A DNA stretch of 33,708 nucleotides from a bacterium (GCA_028719205.1 JAQUKH010000028.1:1-33708); one strand, 5' to 3'. Positions 7,922 to 16,565 are shown, counted from the first letter of the stretch. Notes: generated by a model from the letters alone, not told the origin. A program made the numbers and translations.

Positions 7922-7934
7922 ATTTTCAGGAAAA

Positions 7935-7944
7935 AAGGAGGTGA
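7935..7944 (+). promoter_or_regulatory. Perfect Shine-Dalgarno sequence without an evident start codon
   Basis: AAGGAGGTGA is fully complementary to the usual 3' end of bacterial 16S rRNA. No ATG, GTG or TTG lies 5-10 bases downstream. The nearest frame, opened by ATA at 7950, would give a hydrophobic peptide of 13 residues (VILLMFYVAYSI after the first) that stops at 7989-7991. A GTG within the motif itself (7941) opens the same frame. Confidence 0.5.
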
Positions 7945-7989
7945 ATAAAATAGTTATTCTTTTAATGTTTTATGTTGCTTATTCTATTT

Positions 7990-8003
7990 GAGATTGGCAT
8001 TAA
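7990..8003 (+). repeat. Left arm of 14-bp perfect inverted repeat flanking the subunit gene
   Basis: GAGATTGGCATTAA is the exact reverse complement of TTAATGCCAATCTC at 8679-8692. The two arms enclose the ribosome-binding site and the complete subunit gene (8060-8647) and nothing else. The match does not extend beyond 14 bases on either side. Confidence 0.85.
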
Positions 8004-8059
8004 AAGCTGTGGGGAAAGTTTTATTTACTTTTAATTAGAAATATATAAAGGAGTCAAAA

Positions 8060-8647
8060 ATGAAAAAAAGTATATTATTACTTGCAGCTTTTACGTTTTT
8101 GGTGGTATGTAATTCCTTTGCCGTGGCAGATATGACCGATAACGCGGCAGCCCATGTTTTTTTAAATATAGTTCCAAACATTGCTGTAACAGCTACTGAT
8201 GCTAATGTGGCAGCCCAAAGCTTACAGACAGGAGCAGTGCTGGTTCCTATTTCCTTCAGAGTTGATGCTAATACGGAAGCAGTTGATCTGTCTGTATTAG
8301 TTACTAATCTCTATAAAGGGAATGATCCAGCCGGAACCGAAGTGGCTCCAATTCTTCCTGCCGGTGGAGGCGTGCAAATTGACCCGGATAATGCTAACGA
8401 AATGGGCGGTGGTGACGGTTTTGCTGAGTTCGTTACAGGCGGCAGTTACACAAATGAAAAGGGAACTTTTGAGGGCATGCAAACTCAGGAAGTTATATTT
8501 GAAAGCTCTCAAAATGGCCATTTCAGCCAGAATGTCGAAGTTATTCCTTCATGGAGTAATGAAGACAATGAAAAACCTGTAGGCCAATACAGTGGTTATG
8601 TTATACTGTATAGTGCGGTTGTTGGTGCTTCACAGCCAGGGTATTAA
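8060..8647 (+). CDS. Secreted pilin-like structural subunit of the chaperone-usher operon
   Basis: A 195-residue protein with a clear signal peptide (residues 1-23, LLLAAFTFLVVCNSFAVA then DMTDN). The mature part is acidic, has alternating beta-strand character and no cysteine, so it lacks the disulfide of classical FimA-type pilins. The family is not one I recognise from sequence alone. The role is inferred from position: it is the first gene, with the best ribosome-binding site (AAAGGAG six bases before ATG), directly upstream of a PapD-like chaperone and an usher, as expected for a major fibre subunit needed in excess. It is enclosed by the 14-bp inverted repeat and preceded by the leader with terminator. 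The C-terminal region (YSGYVILYSAVVGAS) has the alternating hydrophobic pattern expected of a chaperone-bound donor or G strand. Confidence 0.65.
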   Translation: MKKSILLLAAFTFLVVCNSFAVADMTDNAAAHVFLNIVPNIAVTATDANVAAQSLQTGAVLVPISFRVDANTEAVDLSVLVTNLYKGNDPAGTEVAPILPAGGGVQIDPDNANEMGGGDGFAEFVTGGSYTNEKGTFEGMQTQEVIFESSQNGHFSQNVEVIPSWSNEDNEKPVGQYSGYVILYSAVVGASQPGY

Positions 8648-8678
8648 TTAACGTGTTTACCCTGGATAAGAACAGTGA

Positions 8679-8692
8679 TTAATGCCAATCTC
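8679..8692 (+). repeat. Right arm of 14-bp inverted repeat; overlaps a possible chaperone start
   Basis: TTAATGCCAATCTC, reverse complement of 7990-8003. It contains an ATG (8682-8684) in frame with the chaperone gene. In an mRNA covering both arms, pairing would hide this ATG. Confidence 0.85.
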
Positions 8693-8711
8693 TTTTTTAT
8701 CTGGATATATT

Positions 8712-9533
8712 ATGGAAATAATAACCTTAAAATATGCAATAAGATATTTAATGGTGTGTTTTTTTCTTTTGGTATTGGTCTTTGATGTAAAGGTTAAGGC
8801 GGCGTTAGTTATAAAACCCGCTTACATCATGCAGAAATTGACCCAGAAGCGTATTTCAGATGTCTTTTATATTAAAAATGTTGGGGATAAGGAGGAGCGG
8901 TACCGGGCTACCGCTATTCATTTTATAGTTGGTGATAAGGGTGGTTTACAGGTTATACCTTCTGATGAATATTCCCTGGCTCAATGGATAAAGTTTAATC
9001 CTACTGAATTTATCCTGCCTCCTAATACCAGCAGGATGATCCGGTATTCCATAATTCCACAGGGAAAATTGAAAGAACGGGAATATTGGGGTGCCATCCA
9101 GTTTGTTCCATTGAAAGGCCAGACAGTGACTACTAAAGGGAAGGAAGGCCAGGATATATCCCTGGAAGTTGTGAGTGTTATACTGGTGCCGATTTATGGC
9201 AAGGTTGAAGGGACTAAATTTTCCGGCGAACTTTCCGGCTTTGAGGCCAAACAGCAAAAGGATGACATTAACTTGCTGTTCCGCGTTAAAAATACTAACG
9301 AGGGTGTTTTGCGCTTGCCAGGCCTTTGCCAGATTGTGGATAGTAATAACAAGATAATAAAAGAAGTTGAAATAAAATCAATCGTAGTATTTCCTGGAAA
9401 AAATCGATTGATGAGTGTTTCTATCAAAGAAAAATTAACTTCAGGAAACTATACCGCAAGGGTAGTTCTCGATAATAAGGAAGAAAAAATTTATCTGACC
9501 GGTGAAGCTAGTTTTATATATGAAAGTAAATAA
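8712..9533 (+). CDS. Periplasmic fimbrial chaperone, PapD-like
   Basis: About 273 residues with a signal sequence of 30 residues (YLMVCFFLLVLVFDVKVKA). The mature N-terminal domain shows the PapD pattern: ALVIKPAYI at the first strand, a variable YRATAIHF strand, then FNPTEFILPPNTSRMIRYSI, equivalent to the conserved P-x-x-F-x-L-x-P-x-x-x-x-x-V-R segment with the arginine that anchors subunits. A second beta domain (about residues 150-255) follows. It would bind the subunit from 8060 in the periplasm, cap its incomplete Ig fold, and deliver it to the usher. Starts at 8682 and 8712 are both open. I use 8712 because the signal peptide then has normal length, though neither has a strong ribosome-binding site; the upstream ATG falls in the inverted repeat. 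It overlaps the usher start. Confidence 0.8.
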   Translation: MEIITLKYAIRYLMVCFFLLVLVFDVKVKAALVIKPAYIMQKLTQKRISDVFYIKNVGDKEERYRATAIHFIVGDKGGLQVIPSDEYSLAQWIKFNPTEFILPPNTSRMIRYSIIPQGKLKEREYWGAIQFVPLKGQTVTTKGKEGQDISLEVVSVILVPIYGKVEGTKFSGELSGFEAKQQKDDINLLFRVKNTNEGVLRLPGLCQIVDSNNKIIKEVEIKSIVVFPGKNRLMSVSIKEKLTSGNYTARVVLDNKEEKIYLTGEASFIYESK

Positions 9534-12500
9534 AACCGTACTTATAATAATATTGAATGTTTTTTTTTATAATTTTTCCTTTTGCGCGGAAATCCAGCCT
9601 GCTCAATCTTCATCATGGGACTTTCCATCACAAAAAACCGTTTTACAAACAGCCTTGACGGGTTTTCACCTGCAGGGAAAAAAACGCAGCCAAAGTATTT
9701 ATATTTTTGATTTTGATATAGTGATAACTGAAGATAATTCCCGTTTGGTGCCGTTATTCCGTTTATTACGCCTATTGGGCGCTAACGGCCAGGTACAATA
9801 TGATAATCTGATAACCTTTCAAGTGGAAGCCGGGCCAAAAGTGAAACTGAATGCCGTTGAGCAATCCCTGCATGTGGAGAATAGAAATATTCCTGTAGAA
9901 ATCAAAATTGGGAATTCAGATGTTACCGGACGGGGTGAGATGTATGTTTCAGAAAAGATAATTAAAGAAGCCTTCGGTTTTGATTTTAACTGGAGCGAAG
10001 AAAATTATGAGTATACATTAAATACTGATAAATCCCTTGAATTGTTCAATCAAAACCGGCCGGGAGGGCAATCTCTGCTTTCCGCGAAAGTACAGGAACC
10101 TTCTTCATCGCTTTATGAAACTGAACCTGATGTTTATTCAGATACCTGCAGGTCTTTTTTTTCTTTTATTCAGCCTCAGTTGCGTGTCGATAGCCAATAT
10201 CACTTGGTCAGAGATGAACGTCATGTAGAAACTGTCGCGCATCCGGCTTTAACTTTATGGGGGAATTTTTCGTCCGGCATATACAGGATAAAATTGAGCC
10301 AGACTATCAATTATCCAAATGCGAAAATCCCAAGCATTATAAACTGGCTGGATGAAGGTGTATGGACCTCCAAGGAAGAAAATATGATCACAAAGGTTGG
10401 AGATACTAATTTCGGGTGCAGTGAACTGGTGGCTCCGGGGACAAGTGTTTTTGGAGCCAGCGTTAAATGGATCTCGCCGCAAAAAGAAAAGGATGTTAAA
10501 TATGACCGTTACCTTAAGCGACGAAGTATCGGGTATTTAAGCGAGGATAATTTTGAAGGGCTGGCTCAACTTGGTGCAACCGTAGAGCTATGGGTAAATA
10601 ACATTCTTATACAGACTAAAATTGTTGAAGAGCCGGCAATTGAAAGAGCCGGTTATGGTATTTACAGGTTTAATAGTGTTGGTTTGCTTGAAAAGGCCCT
10701 GAATGAGATAAAAATTGTAATTAAGCGTAAAGACGGAATGGTTGAAGAGTATTACAAGCAAATACTTGGGACTACCGCCCTCCTGCCGGCTGGAAGCTGG
10801 GCAATCCTCGGCGGAGCGGGAACCCGCCGCCAGAAAAATTTAACTGAAACTGTGACAGAAGGAGTTTTTTTTGCTTCACAAGTTAACTATGGTCTTACCA
10901 AGGCGGTAACTTTAGGATTAACCGTTGCGGCCCAGAATAAATTTGCCCTTCTTTTAGATACAACAGGAAGTGTTTCAAGATCACCGGAAAGTTATAATGT
11001 CGGCCAACAGGTCAATATACGTCTACTGGACAAGTTATTGCTGAAGGAAGAAGCAGCTAAGAGTATAAAAACTGCGGATGATACAAATGCCGGGGCTTAT
11101 AAGCTTGGGATAGAATATTACTTCAAAAAAATAAAATTGGAATCACAGTTATTTTCATACGCGCCGGGGTATATGAACGGATTAACTGATATAAGCGACC
11201 GGCGGGGATATTCAGCTTTTACCCGCTGGCCGTTATTAAAGAAACTGTCTATGAATTTAATGGGCCTGCGTGTTCATAATAATATTGATCATAGTGAAGA
11301 TTATACAAAAACAGAAGATATTGTCAGTTTAAGTTTAAGTTTTCCCGGTTTGATTCCAAAAACAGATATAAGATTAGGCACTTTTTATACAGATCTGGAT
11401 AATTTAACCGGAATGAATATTAGATCTATTACGCGTACATATATCGCTGATATGAATATCAATTTTACAAACGACCTGAACATGGAAGTCAGACACGTAT
11501 TTGGGGATAAGTCCGGCTTGCAGGAGACTGAGGATTTGGCTTATGGGTTGTCTGTCCCTGGCATTGATCAATATTTTTCCCGTGGAACCAGGGTCAGGAC
11601 AAGTTACAGTATAAATCCACGCAATGCCGTATCTTCCATGTACTGGAAAACAGACAGCCAGCGCCAGGCAGAAGTCTCTTATGAACATAAATACTATAAC
11701 AGTGAAGGTAAAAACACCTGGGATTCCCGTATTGATCTTGGTAAGATCATTAGTACCGGAAAGTTTTACAGCCATGGCAATATGGAATTCAAAATTGATG
11801 AATCCGGATATAACCGCGTCGGTTTGGAAGCGGATACAAAGAATAACGGCAAGGAATATTATTTTGGATTTTATTTTTCTTTAAATAATCTTTTCAGTAT
11901 TAGTGAAGGCAAATTTAAGAAAGTAACGCAGTTTGGTATTTCCCCTGAAATGGGAGGCGTAGAAGGTTTTGTATACCTGGATAAAGACGGTAATGGCCAT
12001 CGCGGAGCGGATGAGCCGGGATTACCAAATATACCCATTATGATGAACGGGCGCAGTTATGGAGAATCGGACCAGAACGGCAATTTTTTTATCTCTTGTA
12101 ATCCTAAAAAAGAATTTGTGACTGTGAGCCTGGACGAATATTCATTACCGGCCATATATATACCGACGCAGGGCAAACAGAAAGTATATTGGAAAGAAGG
12201 GATATTCAGCAAAGCAAACCTTGGATTATGTGTTACTAACGCGGTTTCCGGTGAAGTCAGTGCTTATAGCCTGGAAAACACTAAAAAAAGATTTCCCGGG
12301 TTACGTGTGATGCTGCTTATGGCTGATGACAAGAAAACCTTAATAAGAGACTCTGTCACAGGGTCTGACGGCAGTTTCTATATCGGAGAAATTAAACCGG
12401 GGAACTACATGCTGGATATAGATATTGATTCCGTGCCGGTTGAATATAAACCAATAGGTTTGCCCAGGGAATTAAACATTGTATCCGGTGCTGAACCGGG

Positions 12501-12543
12501 CGAACTTAAGGATTTTAATATTTTGTTGATAAAAAAGGAATAG
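9520..12543 (+). CDS. Outer-membrane usher-like protein with C-terminal beta-sandwich domains
   Basis: About 1007 residues, with a signal peptide (VLIIILNVFFYNFSFCA) starting at the ATG at 9520; a GTG at 9502 is in the same frame. An unusual N-terminal region (about 70-190) resembles copper-amine-oxidase-N-like repeats (LVPLFRLLRLLGANGQVQYD and GRGEMYVSEKIIKEAFGFDF). Then comes an usher-type barrel and plug: VGDTNFGCSELVAPGTSVFG, ATVELWVNNILI, YGIYRFNSVGLLEKA, ALLPAGSWAILGGAG, and many alternating strands to about residue 800. The last 200 residues hold two prealbumin/SdrD-like domains, one beginning EGFVYLDKDGNGHRGADEPG and one VTGSDGSFYIGEIKPGNYML. The protein would form the outer-membrane pore through which subunits are assembled into a surface fibre. 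The usher call is good; the terminal domain calls are by eye. Confidence 0.75.
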   Translation: MKVNKTVLIIILNVFFYNFSFCAEIQPAQSSSWDFPSQKTVLQTALTGFHLQGKKRSQSIYIFDFDIVITEDNSRLVPLFRLLRLLGANGQVQYDNLITFQVEAGPKVKLNAVEQSLHVENRNIPVEIKIGNSDVTGRGEMYVSEKIIKEAFGFDFNWSEENYEYTLNTDKSLELFNQNRPGGQSLLSAKVQEPSSSLYETEPDVYSDTCRSFFSFIQPQLRVDSQYHLVRDERHVETVAHPALTLWGNFSSGIYRIKLSQTINYPNAKIPSIINWLDEGVWTSKEENMITKVGDTNFGCSELVAPGTSVFGASVKWISPQKEKDVKYDRYLKRRSIGYLSEDNFEGLAQLGATVELWVNNILIQTKIVEEPAIERAGYGIYRFNSVGLLEKALNEIKIVIKRKDGMVEEYYKQILGTTALLPAGSWAILGGAGTRRQKNLTETVTEGVFFASQVNYGLTKAVTLGLTVAAQNKFALLLDTTGSVSRSPESYNVGQQVNIRLLDKLLLKEEAAKSIKTADDTNAGAYKLGIEYYFKKIKLESQLFSYAPGYMNGLTDISDRRGYSAFTRWPLLKKLSMNLMGLRVHNNIDHSEDYTKTEDIVSLSLSFPGLIPKTDIRLGTFYTDLDNLTGMNIRSITRTYIADMNINFTNDLNMEVRHVFGDKSGLQETEDLAYGLSVPGIDQYFSRGTRVRTSYSINPRNAVSSMYWKTDSQRQAEVSYEHKYYNSEGKNTWDSRIDLGKIISTGKFYSHGNMEFKIDESGYNRVGLEADTKNNGKEYYFGFYFSLNNLFSISEGKFKKVTQFGISPEMGGVEGFVYLDKDGNGHRGADEPGLPNIPIMMNGRSYGESDQNGNFFISCNPKKEFVTVSLDEYSLPAIYIPTQGKQKVYWKEGIFSKANLGLCVTNAVSGEVSAYSLENTKKRFPGLRVMLLMADDKKTLIRDSVTGSDGSFYIGEIKPGNYMLDIDIDSVPVEYKPIGLPRELNIVSGAEPGELKDFNILLIKKE

Positions 12544-12544
12544 C

Positions 12545-12573
12545 TTGCAATAAATTTAAATAACCGATAATAT
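12545..12573 (+). promoter_or_regulatory. Predicted promoter of malQ, leaderless
   Basis: TTGCAA (12545-12550), a 17-base spacer, TAATAT (12568-12573). Counting seven bases from the end of the -10 box places the first transcribed base on the A of the malQ ATG (12580). No Shine-Dalgarno sequence is present. Alternative -10 boxes (TATTAT, TATAAT) overlap in the same AT-rich run. Confidence 0.5.
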
Positions 12574-12579
12574 TATAAT

Positions 12580-14079
12580 ATGTCAAATCGAAAAAGCGGA
12601 ATACTTTTACATATCAGTTCGCTTCCCTCGCCCTATGGAATAGGTGATTTTGGTCCGCAAGCCTATAAATTTGCCGATTTCCTTGGCAAAACCAAACAAG
12701 GTTTTTGGCAGGTATTGCCTTTTAATCCTACTGAAGTTGAATTCGGTAATTGTCCTTATAACAGTCTTTCTGTCTTCGCGGGGAACACGCTTTTTATCAG
12801 CCCTGACCTATTGGCCAGGGATGGATTTTTAGACAAAAAGGATCTTAAGCCTAAACCTGTATTCCCTAAAGAAAAATGTGATTATGCCGGCGTTACATCC
12901 TATAAACAAAAAATATTTTATAAAGCGTATGAAAACTTTAAAGGGAAAAAAGAAGGATTAAAAGAATATAAAGAATTTTGTTTAAAGAATTCCGAATGGC
13001 TGGAGGATTTTTCTATTTTTGTGGTATTAAAAAAAGTTTTTGAAGGGAAAGCCTGGTGCGATTGGCCGGAAGGACTTAAGAACAGGGAACAAAGTTCTTT
13101 GGAGGATATCAGAAAAAAATATGGCAGCGAAATTGAGCGCGAAAAATTTCTACAGTATGTTTTCCATAAGCAATGGTATATGTTAAAAAAATATTGCGAC
13201 AAAAACGGGATAAAAATAATAGGAGATATCCCTATTTATGTTTGTTATGATAGCGTTGATGTATGGAAAAATCCTGAATTATTTAATCTTGATGGAAATA
13301 AAAAACCGGTTACGGTCTCAGGTGTTCCCCCGGATTATTTTAGTTCTACCGGACAGTTATGGGGAAATCCGGTGTATAGATGGGACGCCCTGAAAGAAAC
13401 AAATTATAAATGGTGGATTGACCGGATGGCGCGTGATCTTGAAATTTTTGATATTATGAGAATAGACCACTTCCGCGGTTTTGTAGGGTACTGGGAAGTT
13501 CCTGCCAGTGAAATTACGGCAGTGAACGGCCGATGGGTTCAGGCGAACGCCGTGGATTTTTTTAATACGGTAGCCTGCAAGTTTCCAGGTATGCCTTTTA
13601 TTGCCGAGGATCTGGGTATTATAACGGATGATGTCAGGGAGGTTATAAAAAAATTTAATTTTCCGGGCATGAGAGTAATGCTTTTCGCGTTTGGCGATGA
13701 TAATAACGACAATCCATACCTTCCTCGTAATTTTATAGAGAATTGTGTTGTATATACAGGTACTCATGATAACAATACGGTAAGAGGCTGGTTTGAGAAC
13801 GAATCTAGTGCTAAAGAGAAAGAACGATTGTTCCGTTATTTAGGACACGAGGTTGATTCACGTAACGCGCATATGGGATTTATTAAGCTTGCGATGGATT
13901 CGGTCGCGAATACGGTTGTTTTTCCAATGCAGGATATTTTAGGATTAGGAAGTTACGCGCGAATGAATATACCGTCAACTACATGCGGCAATTGGGAATG
14001 GCGGTTATTGCCGGGACAAATTACCAAGAATGTTTCTGATAAACTTTTAAAAATAACAGAGACTTATAAAAGGGGATAG
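12580..14079 (+). CDS. malQ: 4-alpha-glucanotransferase (amylomaltase)
   Basis: Cytoplasmic GH77 enzyme that moves alpha-1,4-glucan segments between chains, used in glycogen and maltodextrin turnover. The 499-residue length is normal. Conserved landmarks run in order: SLPSPYGIGDFG, WQVLPFNPTE, IGDIPIYV, GVPPDYFSSTGQLWGNPVY, nucleophile D296 in MRIDHFRG, acid/base E343 in FIAEDLG, and D397 in GTHDNNT. It begins 36 bases after the usher stop, behind its own predicted promoter, with no ribosome-binding site. galT starts eight bases after its stop and glgA follows, so malQ-galT-glgA form one glucan operon. Confidence 0.97.
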   Translation: MSNRKSGILLHISSLPSPYGIGDFGPQAYKFADFLGKTKQGFWQVLPFNPTEVEFGNCPYNSLSVFAGNTLFISPDLLARDGFLDKKDLKPKPVFPKEKCDYAGVTSYKQKIFYKAYENFKGKKEGLKEYKEFCLKNSEWLEDFSIFVVLKKVFEGKAWCDWPEGLKNREQSSLEDIRKKYGSEIEREKFLQYVFHKQWYMLKKYCDKNGIKIIGDIPIYVCYDSVDVWKNPELFNLDGNKKPVTVSGVPPDYFSSTGQLWGNPVYRWDALKETNYKWWIDRMARDLEIFDIMRIDHFRGFVGYWEVPASEITAVNGRWVQANAVDFFNTVACKFPGMPFIAEDLGIITDDVREVIKKFNFPGMRVMLFAFGDDNNDNPYLPRNFIENCVVYTGTHDNNTVRGWFENESSAKEKERLFRYLGHEVDSRNAHMGFIKLAMDSVANTVVFPMQDILGLGSYARMNIPSTTCGNWEWRLLPGQITKNVSDKLLKITETYKRG

Positions 14080-14087
14080 GAGAAAAT

Positions 14088-15107
14088 ATGGGTGAACTAC
14101 GCAAAGATCCGATTTTGGAACGATGGGTAATTATAGCGAGCGAACGGTCAAAAAGGCCGGGAGGATTTTTTAAAGCACCAAGAATAACTGAAAAAACAGA
14201 TCCTGATAAATGCCCTTTCTGTCCGGGACATGAGTCAATGACGCCGCCCGAGATTTTCAGCCTGCGCGATCCAAAAGCAAATACCTGGAAAACGCGGGTT
14301 ATTCCAAACAAGTATCTGGCTTTAAGTTTGGATAATCCTTTTGTTAAAAAAGGCAAAGGGATGTATGACATGATGACAAATTTCGGCGCGCATGAAGTTT
14401 TGATCGAAACACCTTTCCATGAAAAAGAGGCAAAGGACCAGTCAAAAGAAGAAATAATTACCTGGCTTTCCGTGCTTCAACAGCGGACGGAAGACCTGAC
14501 AAAAGACCAGAGATTCAGGCATATTTTAATATTTAAGAATAAAGGTAAATCGGCGGGCGCTTCATTGTCGCATCCGCATCACCAGATCATGGCCACCCCG
14601 ATAACGCCCAAACGGGTAAGAGAAGAATTAAACGGATCATTTCATTATTATAAAATGAAAGAAAGATGCATCTTTTGTGATATTATCAATCAGGAACAAT
14701 CCGATGGCGAAAGGATCGTTTATGAAAACGAAGCATATATAAGTTTTTGCCCTTACGCGTCAAGATTTCCTTACGAGATCTGGATCCTGCCGAAAACGCA
14801 TGAGATCGATTTTTACGCGAAAAGTGTTAAAGACACTATGCCTTTATTAGCAGAATTGCTTAAGATTGTCTTGCAGAAATTGTCAGCTGTTCTGGGTGAT
14901 CCCGACTATAACTATATTTTCCATAATTCGCCCAACCGCATTCCGCGGAGGGATTATTGGCATACTGTAAAAGAAGATTATCATTGGCATATAGAACTTT
15001 TACCGAAATTGACAACAATTGCCGGTTTTGAATGGGGCACGGGATTTTTTATAAATCCGCTGGCGCCGGAAGACGCGGCTAAAGAGTTGAGGGAAGTAAA
15101 AATATAA
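14088..15107 (+). CDS. galT: Galactose-1-phosphate uridylyltransferase family protein
   Basis: A 339-residue member of the GalT branch of the HIT superfamily. The active-site motif is H162-P-H164-H165-Q166, with H164 the expected uridylylated nucleophile. A CPFCPGHE zinc-site motif near residue 43 and YHWHIELLPK near the C-terminus are both present. In the Leloir pathway GalT exchanges UMP between UDP-glucose and galactose-1-phosphate. Here it lies between malQ and glgA with no galK or galE, so it may instead serve to interconvert glucose-1-phosphate and nucleotide-glucose for glucan synthesis; that is an inference. AGGAGA lies a few bases before the ATG. The classical motif has Gly where this protein has H165, a difference also seen in bacterial homologues of broad substrate use. 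Confidence 0.92.
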   Translation: MGELRKDPILERWVIIASERSKRPGGFFKAPRITEKTDPDKCPFCPGHESMTPPEIFSLRDPKANTWKTRVIPNKYLALSLDNPFVKKGKGMYDMMTNFGAHEVLIETPFHEKEAKDQSKEEIITWLSVLQQRTEDLTKDQRFRHILIFKNKGKSAGASLSHPHHQIMATPITPKRVREELNGSFHYYKMKERCIFCDIINQEQSDGERIVYENEAYISFCPYASRFPYEIWILPKTHEIDFYAKSVKDTMPLLAELLKIVLQKLSAVLGDPDYNYIFHNSPNRIPRRDYWHTVKEDYHWHIELLPKLTTIAGFEWGTGFFINPLAPEDAAKELREVKI

Positions 15108-15123
15108 AAAGGGAGAGGTAATC

Positions 15124-16551
15124 ATGAATATACTCTTTGTTTCTTCTGAAGTTTTTCCGTTTGCGAAGACCGGCGGCCTTGCCGATGTGTCAGGCGCCCT
15201 GCCGGACGCGTTAAATTCCTTAAAGCATAAATGCAGTATAATAATGCCGATGTATCGCAAGGTTATGGAAAATGGATTTTATCCTCCCGTTTTAAAGAAA
15301 AATTTGAAAATTAGTCTTGGACAGAGAGAATATATATTTGATCTTCTATTCCTTAAGCACAGAAATACTGATGTATATTTTATTGATAATAAAGAATTTT
15401 TTAACAGAGACGGCCTTTACGGCACACCTGAAGCCGATCATCCGGATAACGCCCTGCGTTTCGCGTTCTTCGCGAAGGCTATTCTTTCCGTGCTCAATGA
15501 TATCGGGAAAATAGATGTAATACATTGCAACGATTGGCAATCCGGGTTATTGCCGCTTTATTTAAAAATAAATAAAGATCCAATCACTAAAATAAAAACT
15601 GTTTTTACTATCCATAATATGGCGTATCAGGGGCTTTTTGGACCGGATGTAATACCTTCAATAGGCCTTACCTGGGATTTTTTAACGATGGATAAACTGG
15701 AATTTTACGGCAAAATAAGTTACATGAAGGCGGGAATTATTTATTCAGACGCTGTTACTACTGTAAGCAAGGGATACGCAAAGGAGATCCTGACAAGTGA
15801 GTTTGGATGCGGCCTTGACGGTTTATTGCAGACAAGGGCTTCATCCATTTACGGGATATTGAACGGAGTGGATTATTCTGAGTGGAATCCGAAAACAGAT
15901 ATATATATAGCGGGAAAATATAATGAGAAAGACCTTACTGAAAAAGTCGAATGTAAAAAGAATCTCCTGAGGTTATTTAAACTGCCTTTTGATGACAAAA
16001 AACCGGTTATTGGATTGATAACACGCCTTGCCGCTCAAAAAGGTTTAGACCTTGTAGCGGAGCGGATAGAAGATATCCTTTCATTAAATACATATCTGGT
16101 CCTTTTAGGTACAGGTGATGAAAAATATAATAATATGTTCAAAAATATTGCTGAAAAATATAAGGGCAAGGCCGGAATTAAAATAGGTTTTGACAACGCG
16201 CTTGCCCATCAAATAGAGGCCGGGAGCGATATGTTCCTTATGCCGTCGAGGTATGAACCTTGCGGCCTGAACCAGATGTACAGCTTAAAATACGGAACGG
16301 TTCCTGTAGTAAGGGCGACAGGCGGGCTGGATGACACTATTTCTGATTTTAACCCCGCGACAAAAAAAGGCAACGGTTTCAAATTTTCTGAAGCATCAGG
16401 TGATGCCTTAGTCGCGGTTCTCAAAAGGGCCGTTGAAGTTTATAAAAATAATAAAAATTGGAAAGTTCTGCAGCAAAACGGCATGAACTGTGATTTTTCG
16501 TGGGAGAATTCCGCGAAAGAATACATCGAATTATATAAGAAAATCTCTTAA
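15124..16551 (+). CDS. glgA: Glycogen synthase GlgA (GT5)
   Basis: Cytoplasmic enzyme that extends alpha-1,4-glucan chains from ADP-glucose (or UDP-glucose). It has 475 residues, the normal length. The donor-binding motif KTGGL is at residues 15-19 (FAKTGGLADVSGALP), followed by HCNDWQSGLLP, FTIHNMAYQG, NGVDYSEWNP, GLITRLAAQKGLDL, and RYEPCGLNQMYSLKYGTVPV with RATGGLDDT near the C-terminus. The start has a strong ribosome-binding site (GGGAGAGG). It lies 16 bases after galT and is followed within 14 bases by a radical SAM gene. Confidence 0.97.
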   Translation: MNILFVSSEVFPFAKTGGLADVSGALPDALNSLKHKCSIIMPMYRKVMENGFYPPVLKKNLKISLGQREYIFDLLFLKHRNTDVYFIDNKEFFNRDGLYGTPEADHPDNALRFAFFAKAILSVLNDIGKIDVIHCNDWQSGLLPLYLKINKDPITKIKTVFTIHNMAYQGLFGPDVIPSIGLTWDFLTMDKLEFYGKISYMKAGIIYSDAVTTVSKGYAKEILTSEFGCGLDGLLQTRASSIYGILNGVDYSEWNPKTDIYIAGKYNEKDLTEKVECKKNLLRLFKLPFDDKKPVIGLITRLAAQKGLDLVAERIEDILSLNTYLVLLGTGDEKYNNMFKNIAEKYKGKAGIKIGFDNALAHQIEAGSDMFLMPSRYEPCGLNQMYSLKYGTVPVVRATGGLDDTISDFNPATKKGNGFKFSEASGDALVAVLKRAVEVYKNNKNWKVLQQNGMNCDFSWENSAKEYIELYKKIS

Positions 16552-16565
16552 TATTGTTTTGGACA

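Noticed and set aside
7845-7925. c-di-GMP-I (GEMM) riboswitch before the pilus operon
   Set aside because: GGGGCAA and AAGCC recall the GEMM core, but the conserved CACGCACAGGGCAAA and GACGCAAAGCC blocks and the second stem are missing. Kept only as an unassigned leader.
13357-13767. 136-codon open frame antisense to malQ
   Set aside because: It is the mirror of a conserved GH77 catalytic region, has no start signals, and its sequence resembles no protein.
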